Assembly: GCA_015680685.1 (NCBI GenBank)
Contig: MNCI01004801.1
Location: forward strand, 403,363 to 467,362
Reading direction: 5' to 3'
Source: Gnetum montanum
Lineage: Eukaryota; Streptophyta; Gnetopsida; Gnetales; Gnetaceae
DNA length: 64,000 bases
The translations under genes and the position numbers were made by a program. Below, piece by piece: positions 12,423 to 22,936 of the stretch (the first letter of the stretch is position 1; every line of letters begins with the position of its first letter). Under the pieces are notes generated by a model. That model did not search any database, was not told the origin of the DNA, and was given only the letters and a program-made list of their open reading frames with translations.

Positions 12423-13968
12423 TGTGGCAATTGCAAACATTGATAGCTGAAACATTGAGAAGTTCACATGTGCACAGCCTAAGCTCAAGTCCACGTGAGG
12501 CCTACCGGAGATAGAGATGGGGTGCCCTAGATGGTCTTATGAATCAAATAGGAACTTACCAGATGCAATTGGGATATACTATGATTATCCACAGTGTTGA
12601 TGCAAAACGATGCTAAGTGTCTAAGTGGTATCAATTGTGTCAATGGGGTTGAGCATAGTTAAGAGTATTAGTGAAAACAAGGATGTCAATGTGTGGGGAC
12701 CATTGCTCAAGTGTAGTTTTAGGCATGGCTATGTGATGAAACAATGGAAAATGTAAATAAAATGCTAAAAATGCAAAGAGAGAGATGGAAAATGGATCAT
12801 CACCCCAAATGGGATTAAGTGTAGTTAACACTAAAAGGGGTTAGAAGGTATGCAATGTACAATAGGCATAGTGGACAACATAAGCATAGTCTCAAGGATG
12901 TTTAGTTGTGAAGACTAGTATTCTGCTGTGGTGTCTATATCTGCTGGGTTGGTCACTATGGTGTACCATCAACTATAGTGTTTTGGTGGGTTACAGTGGT
13001 CTGCAACTTCACCAGTATGCCTTTGGTTCTCTCCCAACTGCTTCTTAACTTTGCCAAGTCTTTGGATTGCTAATCCTTAAATTTGTGAATGCTTCAATTT
13101 TTCCAACCCTAAGAATGTTGAGGATAGCGGTATTTATAGGGTTAGGTTTAGTGTGAAATGCAGGGTGATTTCCATGTGGGAAAGGGGACGATTAGGACTA
13201 CGCTGAGCATAGTCACTATTCATGTAGTGTACTACTAGTCCTGATGGTTTTGTGCTTTACTATGCTCTACCGAACTCTGTGAGACTATGAGATTGTGACT
13301 ACACTATCACTTACATGTGCGTGTACCAAGAGGATCACAAAGTACCTGAAAAAATCAAATTTTTGGAGACTACACTTCGAGACTATACTCTCCATTTCCT
13401 TGCATGTGTTAGAACATAGTTACAATTTTGGGGACAAAAGGAGATACAAAAGAGATGAATTTTGCTAACTATGCTTGCTAGAGATGAGCAAAGCTAAGTT
13501 GAGTGATGTTGCCATGTTGTGGAGGCCACTGGAGGCTGTTTTGGTTGACTACACTTGACTATGCTCTAGACTGGAAAAGAGTGTAGTCTCACACTTAAAA
13601 AAATTTTGTAGAAAAAGTGGCTATGTGCTAACTATGCTCTCCACTAGAGGCAAGCTACACTCTCAATTGGGGTTGAGCATAGACTCAACACTTAGTTAAA
13701 TTTGCAAAAATCAACTTTTGAGTTGACTACACTCTTCACAAGAGGCTGACTATGCTCTAGGGTAGTCAAGAGAGTAGTCTTAGCACTTAGAGAAATTTGC
13801 AGCTTTTGGATTTATGATGACACTTAGAAAAAATTCCAAAACTGGCCTTTGTGTTAACTACACTCTCTACTAGAGGTTGACTACACTCTCAATTGGGGTT
13901 AAGCGTAGTCTCAACACTTGGCCAAATTTGTAGTTGAGACATTGTAGTCCAAATTTGGTGGTGCTTCA
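12423..13968 (-). repeat. 3' LTR of element D
   Basis: The left edge TGTGGCAATTGCAAACATTG aligns with A's LTR start, followed by matching words (GATAGCTG, TGTGCACAGCCTAAGC, GTGCCCTAGATGGTCTT). A TATTTATA box is at 13131-13138. The right edge GGTGCTTCA abuts the purine tract. The second half is full of TACACTCT/AGAGTGTAG words, the decayed counterpart of A's TACGCT/AGCGTA dyads. Confidence 0.7.
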
Positions 13969-14021
13969 TTAGTCTCTCTTTGTTGATGTCTGGAGGAGTG
14001 GCCTAAGAGATGTCGACAAAG
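13969..14021 (-). promoter_or_regulatory. Polypurine tract and stem-loop of element D
   Basis: On the minus strand AAAGAGAGACTAA directly precedes the LTR start TGAAGCACC. Overlapping it, arm CTTTGTTGATGTC (13978-13990) can pair with AGATGTCGACAAAG (14008-14021). The same arrangement recurs in A (17286-17338) and C (50538-50590). Confidence 0.65.
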
Positions 14022-14570
14022 AACAAAAAAATACCATAGCAAGCTTGGTACCAACATTGCTCTTCAGTGTGAGATTGGATGTTGTTGCACTGTGCTCAAG
14101 AGTGTTGTGGATAGTGGTATGCTAGATGGTATGTGAAAAGTGAGAGAAGGCATAGGTGATGTGTTGGGGATAAAAGTGGGAAGATAGGGTGCAAGTGGGG
14201 ATATTATGATGCATGGACCTCACGACTAATGGTGGTTATGAAACTAGTGTTATTTTCCCTTGAAGTGTTAACCTCTCATTAAGGTTCTTATAAGAGAGTC
14301 AGTGTAGATTCGGGGTTGGAGTGATTGTGAAATTATAGTGCTTCTAGATTACTTAAGAATATTCTCTATCCCCTTTTCTTTTTCTTGAATGCTTACTATG
14401 GAGTGAGATGCTTCCTGTTAAGTAAATTACCTATCACTAGATGGGCTTCATTTCACCATTGACGAAATGGCATGACATCTGTAGGATAGGTGTTTCCTCC
14501 CCAGGATGATTTATGTTACATCTACTTGGGCTTTGATTAGCCGACAAAGGCTTCCCATGGGATGACTTAT
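14022..14570 (-). other. 3' untranslated region of element D, first part
   Basis: No coding signal. The stretch 14455-14575 contains near-repeats (CACATCTGTAGGATAG, TTTCCTCCCCAGGATGA, ACATCTACTTGGGC) that match element C in reverse complement at about 49920-50045. This confirms that the flank of B is D's own 3' UTR. It continues after B at 37165. Confidence 0.6.
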
Positions 14571-14575
14571 GTTAC

Positions 14576-15452
14576 TGATGAGTGGCGAGGTACCCCTACA
14601 CTCAACCATACGAATACGAGCGTTCTCACACGCGATCCGGTCGAACTCTGCAAATGGACTAGTTATGGCACCTAGATCATTATCTTTAGGTTGCAGTTCA
14701 CTATCTTCCCACCTGGACTAGTATTAGCTTTGTCACGTATATTTTATTCCAGAGTGAGGTGTATGATGTGGTCCTAATCTAATGCTACTCCTAAAGGCAA
14801 TGGAAGGTAATATTAACTAAGCTAGGAGGAAAAGCGTAAGAGAATCTAATCTAGCCTAAGTGCGATGAGCAGCCATTCCTTGATTATCCGTACATATCTT
14901 GGACTTCATGCACGACTACCACTGGGATTACCAAGTGCAAATCCTAGGTACGCCACTGGGTTACCAAGTAGTCACACTTAAATGCTCATAATGAAGTCAT
15001 ACTCATTCCATAGTTACTAGGAGTTTAAGGGTGAGAGAAACTAATTAGGAAAGTAGTAAATAATAATTAAATTAATAAATAATAAAGTGAATGTTGCAAT
15101 GATAAAGTAATCTTGATCTTTATTGCCAGTCACGTACGTGTCCAAGTACGTCACACTCAAATAAAGGATGCTGTACAATTACATTCATCACACTGCAGGT
15201 AAACACTAGAAAATAATCTAACTCTGGAGGGACAAAACTACTAGAGTCTAGCTACAATATAACTCTCTAATACTGAAACAAGGGAGAGCCACTTCTTATT
15301 TATAGAATTGATGGTGGGCTGCGATATCGTGTACGCGATATCGCAGAGAGAGATGTAATATCGTGTACGCGATATCGCGGCCCATGTGATATAATGGCAA
15401 ACGCTATATCGCGTACGCAATATCGCAGCCCATGTGATATCATGTCCCATCA
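14576..15452 (-). repeat. 3' LTR of element B
   Basis: It runs TGATGAGTGGCGAGG to CATGTCCCATCA. On the minus strand it starts TGATGGGACATG, with palindromic CGATATCG-containing modules at about 15320-15440 upstream of the TATA box (TATTTATA at 15297-15304). It aligns over its full length with the right LTR at 36307. Confidence 0.9.
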
Positions 15453-15576
15453 TACCCCCACAACTGAATGAAAACTAGTCCTTTACTTTCAGTGATTACA
15501 CAGTGGATAGGTATGGGATTATTAGATGGAAAAAATAAAATGATGCCATAGTGTGGGAAGAAAAAAAATAAAGATA
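15453..15576 (-). other. Polypurine tract and 3' end of element B, left of A
   Basis: The minus strand ends GTTGTGGGGGTA before the LTR, a purine tract shared in position with G (2718). The rest is short non-coding sequence. A is inserted after 15576 and duplicated CAACC (15577-15581 and 33292-33296). Confidence 0.75.
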
Positions 15577-15581
15577 CAACC

Positions 15582-17285
15582 TGTAACGATGGAAAATGTC
15601 GGTAGCTGGAAAATACCAACAAAATCCGTGTACACAGTCTTAACCATGGATCCGTGGGAGGGCTGTGCTGCAGAAAACGGATCCGCAGTGCCCTGAATGT
15701 TCTTGTCAATCAGACAGGGACTTACTCGATCAGTAAATCGACGAATATTATAAATATTCCATGAAGCAATTTGATTTGATGAATTGTAAAAGGAGTAGAA
15801 AACGATGTAGATAAATTGGAATAACAACGACGTCAACGCGACAAGGAGGATCAAATTTAAGGAAAATGCGCAATTCTAAGATTTGTGCTTTGACCCAAAA
15901 ACTAAGTATATTGTATACAAAGTTCCAATGGAAAACTCTGCTTATCTTGTGCAAAGGATACACAAAATAACAAGAAAACTGTTCAACAAGGAGTACAGAA
16001 TGAAGTTTAGTCTACCTCGTAAGCCAAAGATGGGATGCAAGGAAGGTTGAGCCTAAATGTCTATCAATCAACTGTTTCTGATCAATAGATCTTGCCAACC
16101 ACACCAGATGATCTTTTGATCTCTGATCTATTCCCTCTACTTTCAGTAGTTGTTGCTCAAACTGCCAATGATCTCCAATGGAAAGAACTGTATTTTTTTC
16201 CAAAGGACTGATCGCTCCTGCTGCCAATGCTCAAAGATGTTATCTGTCTCTACTCAAAGGTGATAATTGCCAGAAGTCAAAGATGCCAGGCCTTGTTTCT
16301 TTGCCCACTAGAGTATTTATAAGTTCTTTGACAACATGCGGAGAAGGCATGGCCTTGATGACACGTGTCTCGAACCTTCAAAATACCATTGACTCGACCA
16401 ACTTCATGTTGAAGCTTGCTATGTCACGTCACATTTCTGGGAGAAGGGGCGAAGTACGCTGTCAACCAATTTTGCCAAAGTCACCTCGTGATTGCGCACA
16501 ATACGCATAATATGCTCATCAGCATATTGTGCGTGTGGATAGCAGGTGCGTATCTAGTATTGCTTTAGCTGACCTTAGGTTGTATTATGCTTGTTTACGC
16601 TACATCGCGTGGAAGATCGTAATGAAGCATGGAAATAGTTGATTCAAGCTATTTTACGCTCATTTACGCTGCAAAACATAATAGAGCATAAAATGGTCAA
16701 CTTTACAATAAATTTACGCTTGCCTATGCTACGTAGCGTAATGAGCATAAAGCGACCAATCTACAAAAAGGAAGAAGTCAATCTGCTACGCTTCTTTGGA
16801 CTCTGACTTTGACTTTCTTGAAGCTCATTACGCTGCTTTGTGTAATGGAGCATAAACTCAGCCCTGAGCAAAAGACTTAGTCGAATATGTGACAGGTCGT
16901 ATATTATGCTGCTTAGGCTTTAAGCTTCATCAAATCCACCAAAGTAAGTTACCTTCTGATATCGGGCTATGCTAAGTAGAGTTACGCTAAGCGACACTAC
17001 GCTATGTTGCGTAATGTAGCGTAAAGAAGGAAAACATAGTAAGATTGAAATCTGTAAGGAACTTGGAGACTTGATGCTATGCGCCTCTTTGCCTTGCTTT
17101 GCCTTGTTTTTGTCTTCTAAAATTTTGTCGCGAACTTTCGCNCATAGCATCAAGTCTCCAAGTTCCTTACAGATTTCAATCTTACTATGTTTTNCTTGTT
17201 TTTGTCTTCTAAAATTTTGTCGCGAACTTTCGCCCGAATTGTGAATCTTCGCCTGAGGCTGATTTGCGATTTCTACGGTGTTTTA
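15582..17285 (-). repeat. 3' LTR of element A
   Basis: It starts TGTAACGATGG and ends GGTGTTTTA, where the partner ends ATGTTTCA. The terminal CA has decayed to TA. A TATA box lies at 16314-16321 (TATTTATA). It is 95 bp longer than the partner LTR mainly because of an N-bounded inverted segment at 17142-17194. A near-palindrome around GCTACGTAGC lies at about 16728-16741. Confidence 0.9.
17103..17233. other. Probable assembly scar inside the LTR of A
   Basis: Single N bases stand at 17142 and 17194. Between them, 51 bases are the exact reverse complement of 17033-17083, and the 39 bases before the first N are repeated after the second N (17195-17233). The other LTR (near 33130-33240) has neither. 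This is best read as a gap-filling artefact, not biology. Confidence 0.8.
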
Positions 17286-17338
17286 ATGGCCCCTCTTTGT
17301 TGATGTTTAGAGGGCTCGCCCGAAAGACGTCGACAAAG
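17286..17338 (-). promoter_or_regulatory. Polypurine tract and stem-loop of element A
   Basis: Minus strand AAAGAGGGGCCAT ends at the LTR edge and would prime plus-strand DNA synthesis. Arms CTTTGTTGATGT (17295-17306) and ACGTCGACAAAG (17327-17338) can pair across about 20 bases and overlap the tract. Confidence 0.75.
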
Positions 17339-18483
17339 AATACGAAACACCGGATTGGTAAAAGTACCAACAGCGTTCATCAACAGTCACCCAAGTATTG
17401 CCTTGTCAACATAGAAGTGCCAAGATGAGGGAAATGGGAGAAAATGATATGGGCAGAAATTCTTACAGAGGTAAGAGGAAGGAGGTTTGGGAAAGACTCA
17501 AATGAGGTTTGGGGAAGACTCAAATGAGTGGGTATAGCCTTTTCACGCATAAGAAATTAGGCTTTCTCCTACGATTGCATTTGCATGGAGTTATGCCGTC
17601 ATGTTGTAGATGAAGGGGGTTGCATAGACGAATTGTGTTGCATTCCCACGGCCTGGGTGAGATGTGTTTCACCCATTTTACTGACCCTACCTTTTTTTTG
17701 GCGTCCACTAGGCGAGTTACATTACGCCGGTTCATGGACTTGATTGTAACGCAGATGCAGAAAGCATTTCACAGTTTGCGTGAGGGAAATAGATGGGATA
17801 GTTAAGGAAGGTAATAAGGGCGAGAGGTGGGATTATGAGGAAAATAGGGATGCACTCCTGAGTGGACAGGCTAACTTAAGCGGCCATCTCAAAACGCTGT
17901 CTGTATTTCACCACTGAAATGAATGCACCTTTGAACGACATCCTCGAAGCAAGTAACCTACAACCAAAGGAGAAAACAGAGGACACCATTGCTTGGTCAA
18001 AGCACCGAAGAGGTTGTTGAAACAAGTACTGTTTAGGGCGAGACAAAGTGAGTGGGCCGTGAAGGAGGAACTGTAGCACGAGGCTAGAGTCTTCAACATT
18101 GACGCTTGGCCCAACATATCGTCGCCAAAGAACATCAGACTCAACGCACCTGACTAGTTATCCAAAGAACCAGCTAGGTGAATCTGTGAAGCTAGAGCCT
18201 GAAAGTGATGATGAGCGAAGATCCCCAAGGTCGTTGTTGATGAGAACTCCTTTGGGGCTCCGGTCGGTGAAACTAAACTCTCAGAGGTGCCACCGCTGCA
18301 GTGGGTGTGGTGACGGCATCTCCGAGGGGTTAGTAGTATGCCTTTCAGCACATCCGAGGAATCAACAGAATACCTGTGAGGTAGCGATGCTAGGACTGTC
18401 TCAACATCCCACCCCATTTATTTTGCAGCTGCACGAAGATGATTACGCTTGCCTAATTTGCATGATGGCATTTTGTAGGCCCC
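17339..18483. other. 3' untranslated region of element A
   Basis: The region lies between the tract and the repeat block. A 130-codon plus-strand ORF (18099-18491) and a 78-codon minus ORF overlap it, but neither has a recognisable motif and neither is found in D or C, so I do not call a gene. GC content is a little higher than around it. Confidence 0.55.
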
Positions 18484-18966
18484 AGTTTTAAGTCCTGGTA
18501 GATTGTCGTTGCTTGTTTTAAGTCCTAGCAGACCATGGTCCCAGTTTAAAGTCTGGGCAGACCGAAAAATTCTAGTTTTACGTCATAGCAGATGGTGGTA
18601 GAGCTGATTTATGGTCTCAGCAGACCATGCTGTGGATGTTGGTTTCATGTCGTGACCCAGGGACAAATCTGTGCTGGTTTCACGTCTCAGCAGACGACTA
18701 CTTACCTGTGCCAGTTTTATGTCATGGCGAATAGCCGGTGCCAGTTTAGCGTCATAGTGGGTGCGTGCAGAGAATGCTAGTTTTTCATCTTGGCAGACTT
18801 GTACAACACTGCCAGTTTTACATCATAGCGGACGGTTTTAACTTGCCAGTTTTACGTCGTGGCAGATGATCAATGCTAGTTTAGCGTCGTGGCGGACGCA
18901 TGAAGAGAGTGCCAGTTTTACGTCGTAGCGGACTGTTGCTGCCAGTTTAACGTCATAGCAGATGAT
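18484..18966. repeat. Repeat block 2 of element A (after integrase)
   Basis: About fourteen copies of a loose unit, core CCAGTTTTACGTCGTAGCGG, are separated by spacers of varied length and sequence. They lie between the 3' UTR and the end of integrase. The D counterpart is at 37738-38075 and the C counterpart at 49235-49425. The CAGTTTTA/CTAGTTTA word followed by GTC distinguishes them from block 1, which has GGCC. Confidence 0.8.
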
Positions 18967-18984
18967 TGTTGCCATACCTGATGT

Positions 18985-20225
18985 TAACACTGGATCTACA
19001 GCTAGATGTAGTACCGTTTCAGATATATATGATTCACAGGATTCGGTAACTCATTGTCGTTGATATCTGCTAGCTTGAATGCACTGTTGCCATACACATC
19101 AGCTACCAAGAAAGGACCCTCCAAGTTTGCGGAGAATTTGCCTACTGGTTTGCGAATGGCCTTCAGAACTAAATCTCCCTTCTTGATCAGATGTTGTTGA
19201 AGATTATGGTGATGCTTCTACCTCTGCTTATCTTGATACTTTTCGATTATATCAAGTGTCTGTATTCGCTTCTCTTCTACTGAATCCAAATCCATGATCC
19301 GAGACTCGGTGTGTTGAGCCTTATTTATAATCATGGAGAGGACCATCCGCAGAGAAGGAACCTGTAATTTGAGGGGCAACACCACCTCAGATCCATAGAC
19401 TAGGCTATAAGGTGTACTATCTATAGCCATCCTACATGTAGTACGATATGCCCATAACACATAGAGGATCTTTTCATGCCACCTTCTCTTGTTGCTGTTG
19501 AGCATTTTCTTGAGCAGGTTAATAATGAATTTATTTGTGGCTTCAGCTTAAACATTCGCTTGTGGGTAATAAGGCGAGGAAAAAGATTGTTTGATGCCAA
19601 GACTGTCACAGAAAGCTTTGGTTTCCGTACTGCTAAATTGTGGCCCGTTGTCGATCACGATAGTTATCGAGAGACCAAATCTGGTTACAATGTTATCTAG
19701 AATGAAATAACAGATCTGTTGAGACGTGATCTTCCGCAAAGGAATGGCTTCTACCCACTTCATGAAATACTTAGTAGCTGTGATTATGAAGCTATGACCT
19801 TCGGAAGATTTCAGTGTGATAGGCCCTATAATGTCTAATCCCCATCATTGAAAGGGCCATGTGATCTGAGTCATGTGTAATTCTGGAGGCGACACATGTA
19901 TAAGATTTTCATAACGTTGACACATGTCGCATGTTTTAACTTTTGTAAGACAATCTTTTTCTATGTATGGCCAATAATACCCCAAGCGACGGATTTTAGA
20001 AGCCATACCTCGTGGTGCTACGTGTCCTCCGCAAAATCCCTCGTGAACCTCGTCAACTATACGTTGTGCTTGGTCTTTGTTAATGCAAGTAAGCAGTACT
20101 CCATCAAAAGAGCATCTACAAACAGTACTATCTCCTATGATGACGTACTGCCTAGCTCGTTTGCGGATTACATCTTTTTGCACGCGTGTTAACTCATGCG
20201 GTGGTTCGCCATGCAAGAGGTAGGT
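18985..20225 (-). pseudogene. int: Integrase of element A
   Basis: It inserts element cDNA. The N-terminal zinc domain is complete: VHEGFCGGHVAPRG, then CDMCQRY (HHCC, about 20070-19905). The core has LDIIGPI (first Asp, about 19840), MKWVEAIPL (19763 on), VIDNGPQF (second Asp) and the YYPQAN motif; the glutamate region is in the next frame (about 19530). After that come LWAYRTT and YGSEVVLPL (19505-19218), then GDLVLK and FKLADIN near 19070, the C-terminal domain without a chromodomain. There are two or more frame changes and a few stops. D's copy (38100-39310) aligns throughout. Confidence 0.85.
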
Positions 20226-20299
20226 TTTAATATTTTCATACTACTCTGGCATGCTATCCTCGAGCAGTGATAGGACCTATACAATCCATTATTAATATG

Positions 20300-20700
20300 G
20301 GACAAGTGTCAAGCAGGTGTGATGGCACGTTTAAAGCTAATGTGGCCAGTGCATCGGCCAACGTGTTGGCATTTCGGGGCACGTGTTGGGCATCAACCAT
20401 GGTGAATTACGTCAGAAGATCTTTAGCCATATCACAGTAGGGCTATAAATGTACAGCCTTGCAGGCGTAGACTCCTATGATTTGATTTATAACAAGCATC
20501 GAATCACCCCTAATTGCCAAGTGTCGAACATCAAGCTCTCTGGCCGTTAATAACCCCCTGAGAAGCCCCTCGTACTCTGCCATGTTGTTCGTACAGGGAA
20601 AGGTCAAGTGGTAAGCATGAAGACGCACGTCCTTAGGTGATAGTGTAATGACTGTAGTGGCACTGTCGCTTCTAACAGTTGAAGCTCCATCAAAATATAA
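20300..20700 (-). pseudogene. Archaeal-type second RNase H (aRNH) of element A
   Basis: The minus strand reads LYFDGAS (about 20697), CTNNMAEYEGLLRGLLTAR (20600-20540), IRGDSMLVINQIIG (about 20520-20480) and HVPRNANTLADALATLA (about 20395-20345). The four acidic residues expected of RNase H (FDG, AEYE, GDS, ADA) are all readable. This TNN.AEY/GDSxLV pattern is the archaeal-type RNase H that Tat-lineage elements carry in addition to the usual one, between it and integrase. It would help remove the RNA strand during reverse transcription. At least one stop interrupts it (near 20443). Confidence 0.8.
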
Positions 20701-20859
20701 CGTTGCTTCGGGGCCTGTTAAAATAGGGCTTAAAGTATGTACATGTTCATCTGGAAATTCAGGCTCTCTGGGTGCCTAATTGTCAATAGGCAATGTTATC
20801 AGCTGGTCAACTATCTCTTAGCCTTTCATAGAAGATTCACCAATGTAATGCAGATCAAA

Positions 20860-21420
20860 TTATGCCATGATAGCTTTCCAATGAGCTATTTTACTACTTT
20901 CGTATAGAGTATGCGTAATGGCCCTAAGGATGTTATTTTTGCAGATAATGTTGACCTGGCTACGAAAAAGATAGTGTCTGCACTGTTTGAGCATAAACAC
21001 TAATGCTAAGCAATTACGCTCTACTTCGTTATACCTCGTTTCATACACACATAGAGCATGAATCAAGTAGTAGATGGGTGCTTCTGACCCATCATCCCTC
21101 CTTTGACAGAGTAATGTAGCTAAGGCTACATCTGATGTTGCGAGGTAAATGTAAAATGGTTGATCCCTTTGCGGTGGGAAAACTATTGACAAGCGTTGAA
21201 GCTCTTGCTTCAAGCTGTCAAACACACGCTGACAATTATCTGTCCATTCGAAATTAGCCCCCTTTTGAGCAAGTGCTGCATGGGATGTAACTTCTCTGTT
21301 AGTCTCAAAATAAACCACCTGATAAATTGTAACCTCCCTTGCAATCCACGTAATTGCTTGAGATTTGTAGGGGGTGTCAATTCAACAATGGCTTTGACTT
21401 TGTCAGGGTCTACTCGTATA
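20860..21420 (-). pseudogene. pol: First RNase H and connection domain of element A
   Basis: The minus-strand 152-codon frame (21318-20860) begins with the end of RT (FEWTDNCQRVFDSLKQEL), continues FYIYLATSDVALATLL (first catalytic Asp) and then YNEVERNCLALVFMLKQCRH (the Glu helix) and ends near INIICKNN-like sequence (VNIICKNNILRAI), a conserved Tat connection motif. It degrades the RNA of the RNA-DNA hybrid. The expected third Asp is replaced by an Asn (CKNN where other elements have TDH/TDN). It is shifted one frame from the RT above. Confidence 0.8.
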
Positions 21421-22457
21421 CCAGTTTCCTATACCACAAACCCTAGCATGTGTCCGGTTTTGACTCCGAATACGCACTTCTTTGGGTTGAGCCGGAGGTC
21501 ATATTTAGAACATCTTTTAAGGACTAACTCTAGATCCTCTAAATGATCCTCTGACTTTATAGACTTAACAGCTATATCGTCAACATAATCATTCAGTCTC
21601 CCTAGGAGGTAATCGCTAAAGATGTACGTCATGGCTCATTGATACGTAGCTCCGGCATTTTTTAACCCAAAAGGCATCATGGTATAACAAAAGGTCCCCC
21701 AGGATGTCATGAATGTGGTTGTCAACTAGTGTTCTAGGTTGATGCGTATTTGATTATAGCCTAAGAAGCCATCCATGAAGGATAAAAGCGCATGTCCAGC
21801 GGTTGTATCCACCAATTGATCGATACTTGGTAATGGGAAATTATCCTTAATTGTAGCTTTGTTCAAGTCTCGGAAGTCTATGCAGATGCGTTTCCCCCCG
21901 GTCTTTTTGGGAACAACTACAATGTTGGATACCCAGTCTGAGTAATCGACTACGCGAATAAAACCAGCCTAGTACAGCTTAGTGATTTCATCACATACTG
22001 CTAGCACGACTTCTAGCTTAATCTTTCGTGCTTTGTGTCTAACTGCTTTGATTTGGGGATCTAGGATTATGTTGTGTTGTATTAACCTTGGATCTAGTCC
22101 TGGCATATCTTCGTATGACCATGCAAACATCGTAATATTATTCTGGAGGACGTGTGTTATGTCGTCATGTGCCTTTTGGTCTAGTAAAGAACTAACCTTA
22201 AGAGTTTTAGTCTCACCTCTATGCGTAACCATAGAGACCTCGTTGAGGGGGTCTTCGGTTACATCTCTAGCTTCCAGATCTAGCGTGCGCGTCGATTGTT
22301 CTGGCCAATCTAGAGATGTTTCTGATGCAGCTATGGTTGTGTCATCGAGGGCAAGGTTGGTTTCTACTAATGCGAGATCAAGTTGTCTAATGATTTCCCC
22401 ATGTGGGCTTGTTAAATCTAGGGATGCAGACAAAGTTTCGTCCATTTGCCAATTATC
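21421..22457 (-). pseudogene. pol: Reverse transcriptase of element A
   Basis: Downstream of the predicted 3' splice site the frame opens DNWQMDETLSASL and continues with DITHVLQNN, FAWSYEDMPGLDP (22140-22090), ITKLY-AGFIR, SDWVSNIVVVPKK, CIDFRDLNKATIKDNFPLP, FMDGFLGYNQI, MMPFGLKNAGATYQ, the catalytic YVDD at 21587-21576, LNPKKCVFGV and MLGFVV. All standard RT blocks are in one frame, broken by about five stop codons (for example at 21970, 21726 and 21639). It synthesises element cDNA. The FAWS..DMPG and KNAGATYQ wording is typical of Tat elements. D's copy is at 40464-41550. Confidence 0.9.
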
Positions 22458-22649
22458 CTGCAAAATTGTCAAATACAAAAGTAATTAGAAAGATGCTAAG
22501 TTCGATGCAATAAGTTTTTAACAAATAACGCTTGGTTTAGTCTAAAAGGATGTGACGTGACATTACTGAGTGTAAGAAAAAAATGGAATTTTAAATTCTA
22601 TGAAAAGCATGTGATTAATGCGACCTGATTACGAGGAGATAAGATACAG

Positions 22650-22680
22650 TAGTTTAGGGTCATTTCGGACTGTAATGCAT
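22650..22680. repeat. Single unit of the short repeat (block 3) in element A
   Basis: AGTAGTTTAGGGTCATTTCGG is one unit of the same type as block 1. It lies between the RT splice site and the antisense promoter. D has two or three units at the matching place (41672-41742). Confidence 0.5.
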
Positions 22681-22788
22681 GCGATATCTATCACAATTAA
22701 TGCCTTGATTTTTGGGTTCCAGCTCATACTAACACTAGCATTTGGGCAAGTCTTGCTAAAATTGGGTATCAAGTCGGTTAATTTTGCA

Positions 22789-22794
22789 TATAAG
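22789..22794 (+). promoter_or_regulatory. TATA box of the antisense gene in element A
   Basis: TATAAG within GCATATAAGTAGGC lies 148 bases upstream of the first ATG (22937). The D copy has TATATAGG at 41923-41930 in the equivalent interval. Neither lies in an LTR, so the gene would have its own promoter. Confidence 0.5.
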
Positions 22795-22936
22795 TAGGCA
22801 GTTTTCATCGAAAACAGGCTGTTGGCTATCGTGAATTTGAATTTTTGGCTGTTACAGAGAGAAGGAGAAAGAGCACGAGATTGCAGCACGTTATTTGTGA
22901 AGGCATGAAGGTGTGAAGGTGTGAAGGACTACAACA

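Noticed and set aside
13969-14570. Envelope-like gene after integrase, as in some Athila elements
   Set aside because: No open frame, signal peptide or membrane segment in D, E or G; D is Tat-like in any case.
17030-17195. Long perfect hairpin resembling a miRNA precursor or inverted repeat element
   Set aside because: Bounded by single N bases and absent from the partner LTR, so it is an assembly scar.
18099-18491. 130-codon plus-strand ORF in the 3' UTR of A
   Set aside because: No motif, no counterpart in C or D, overlaps another chance ORF in the opposite direction and runs into the repeat block.
18484-18966. CRISPR-like spaced repeats
   Set aside because: Units are imperfect, spacers vary in length, and the context is a plant retrotransposon.
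21982-22488. 168-codon plus-strand ORF
   Set aside because: It mirrors the RT N-terminal frame on the minus strand, which carries conserved RT motifs; this is its shadow.
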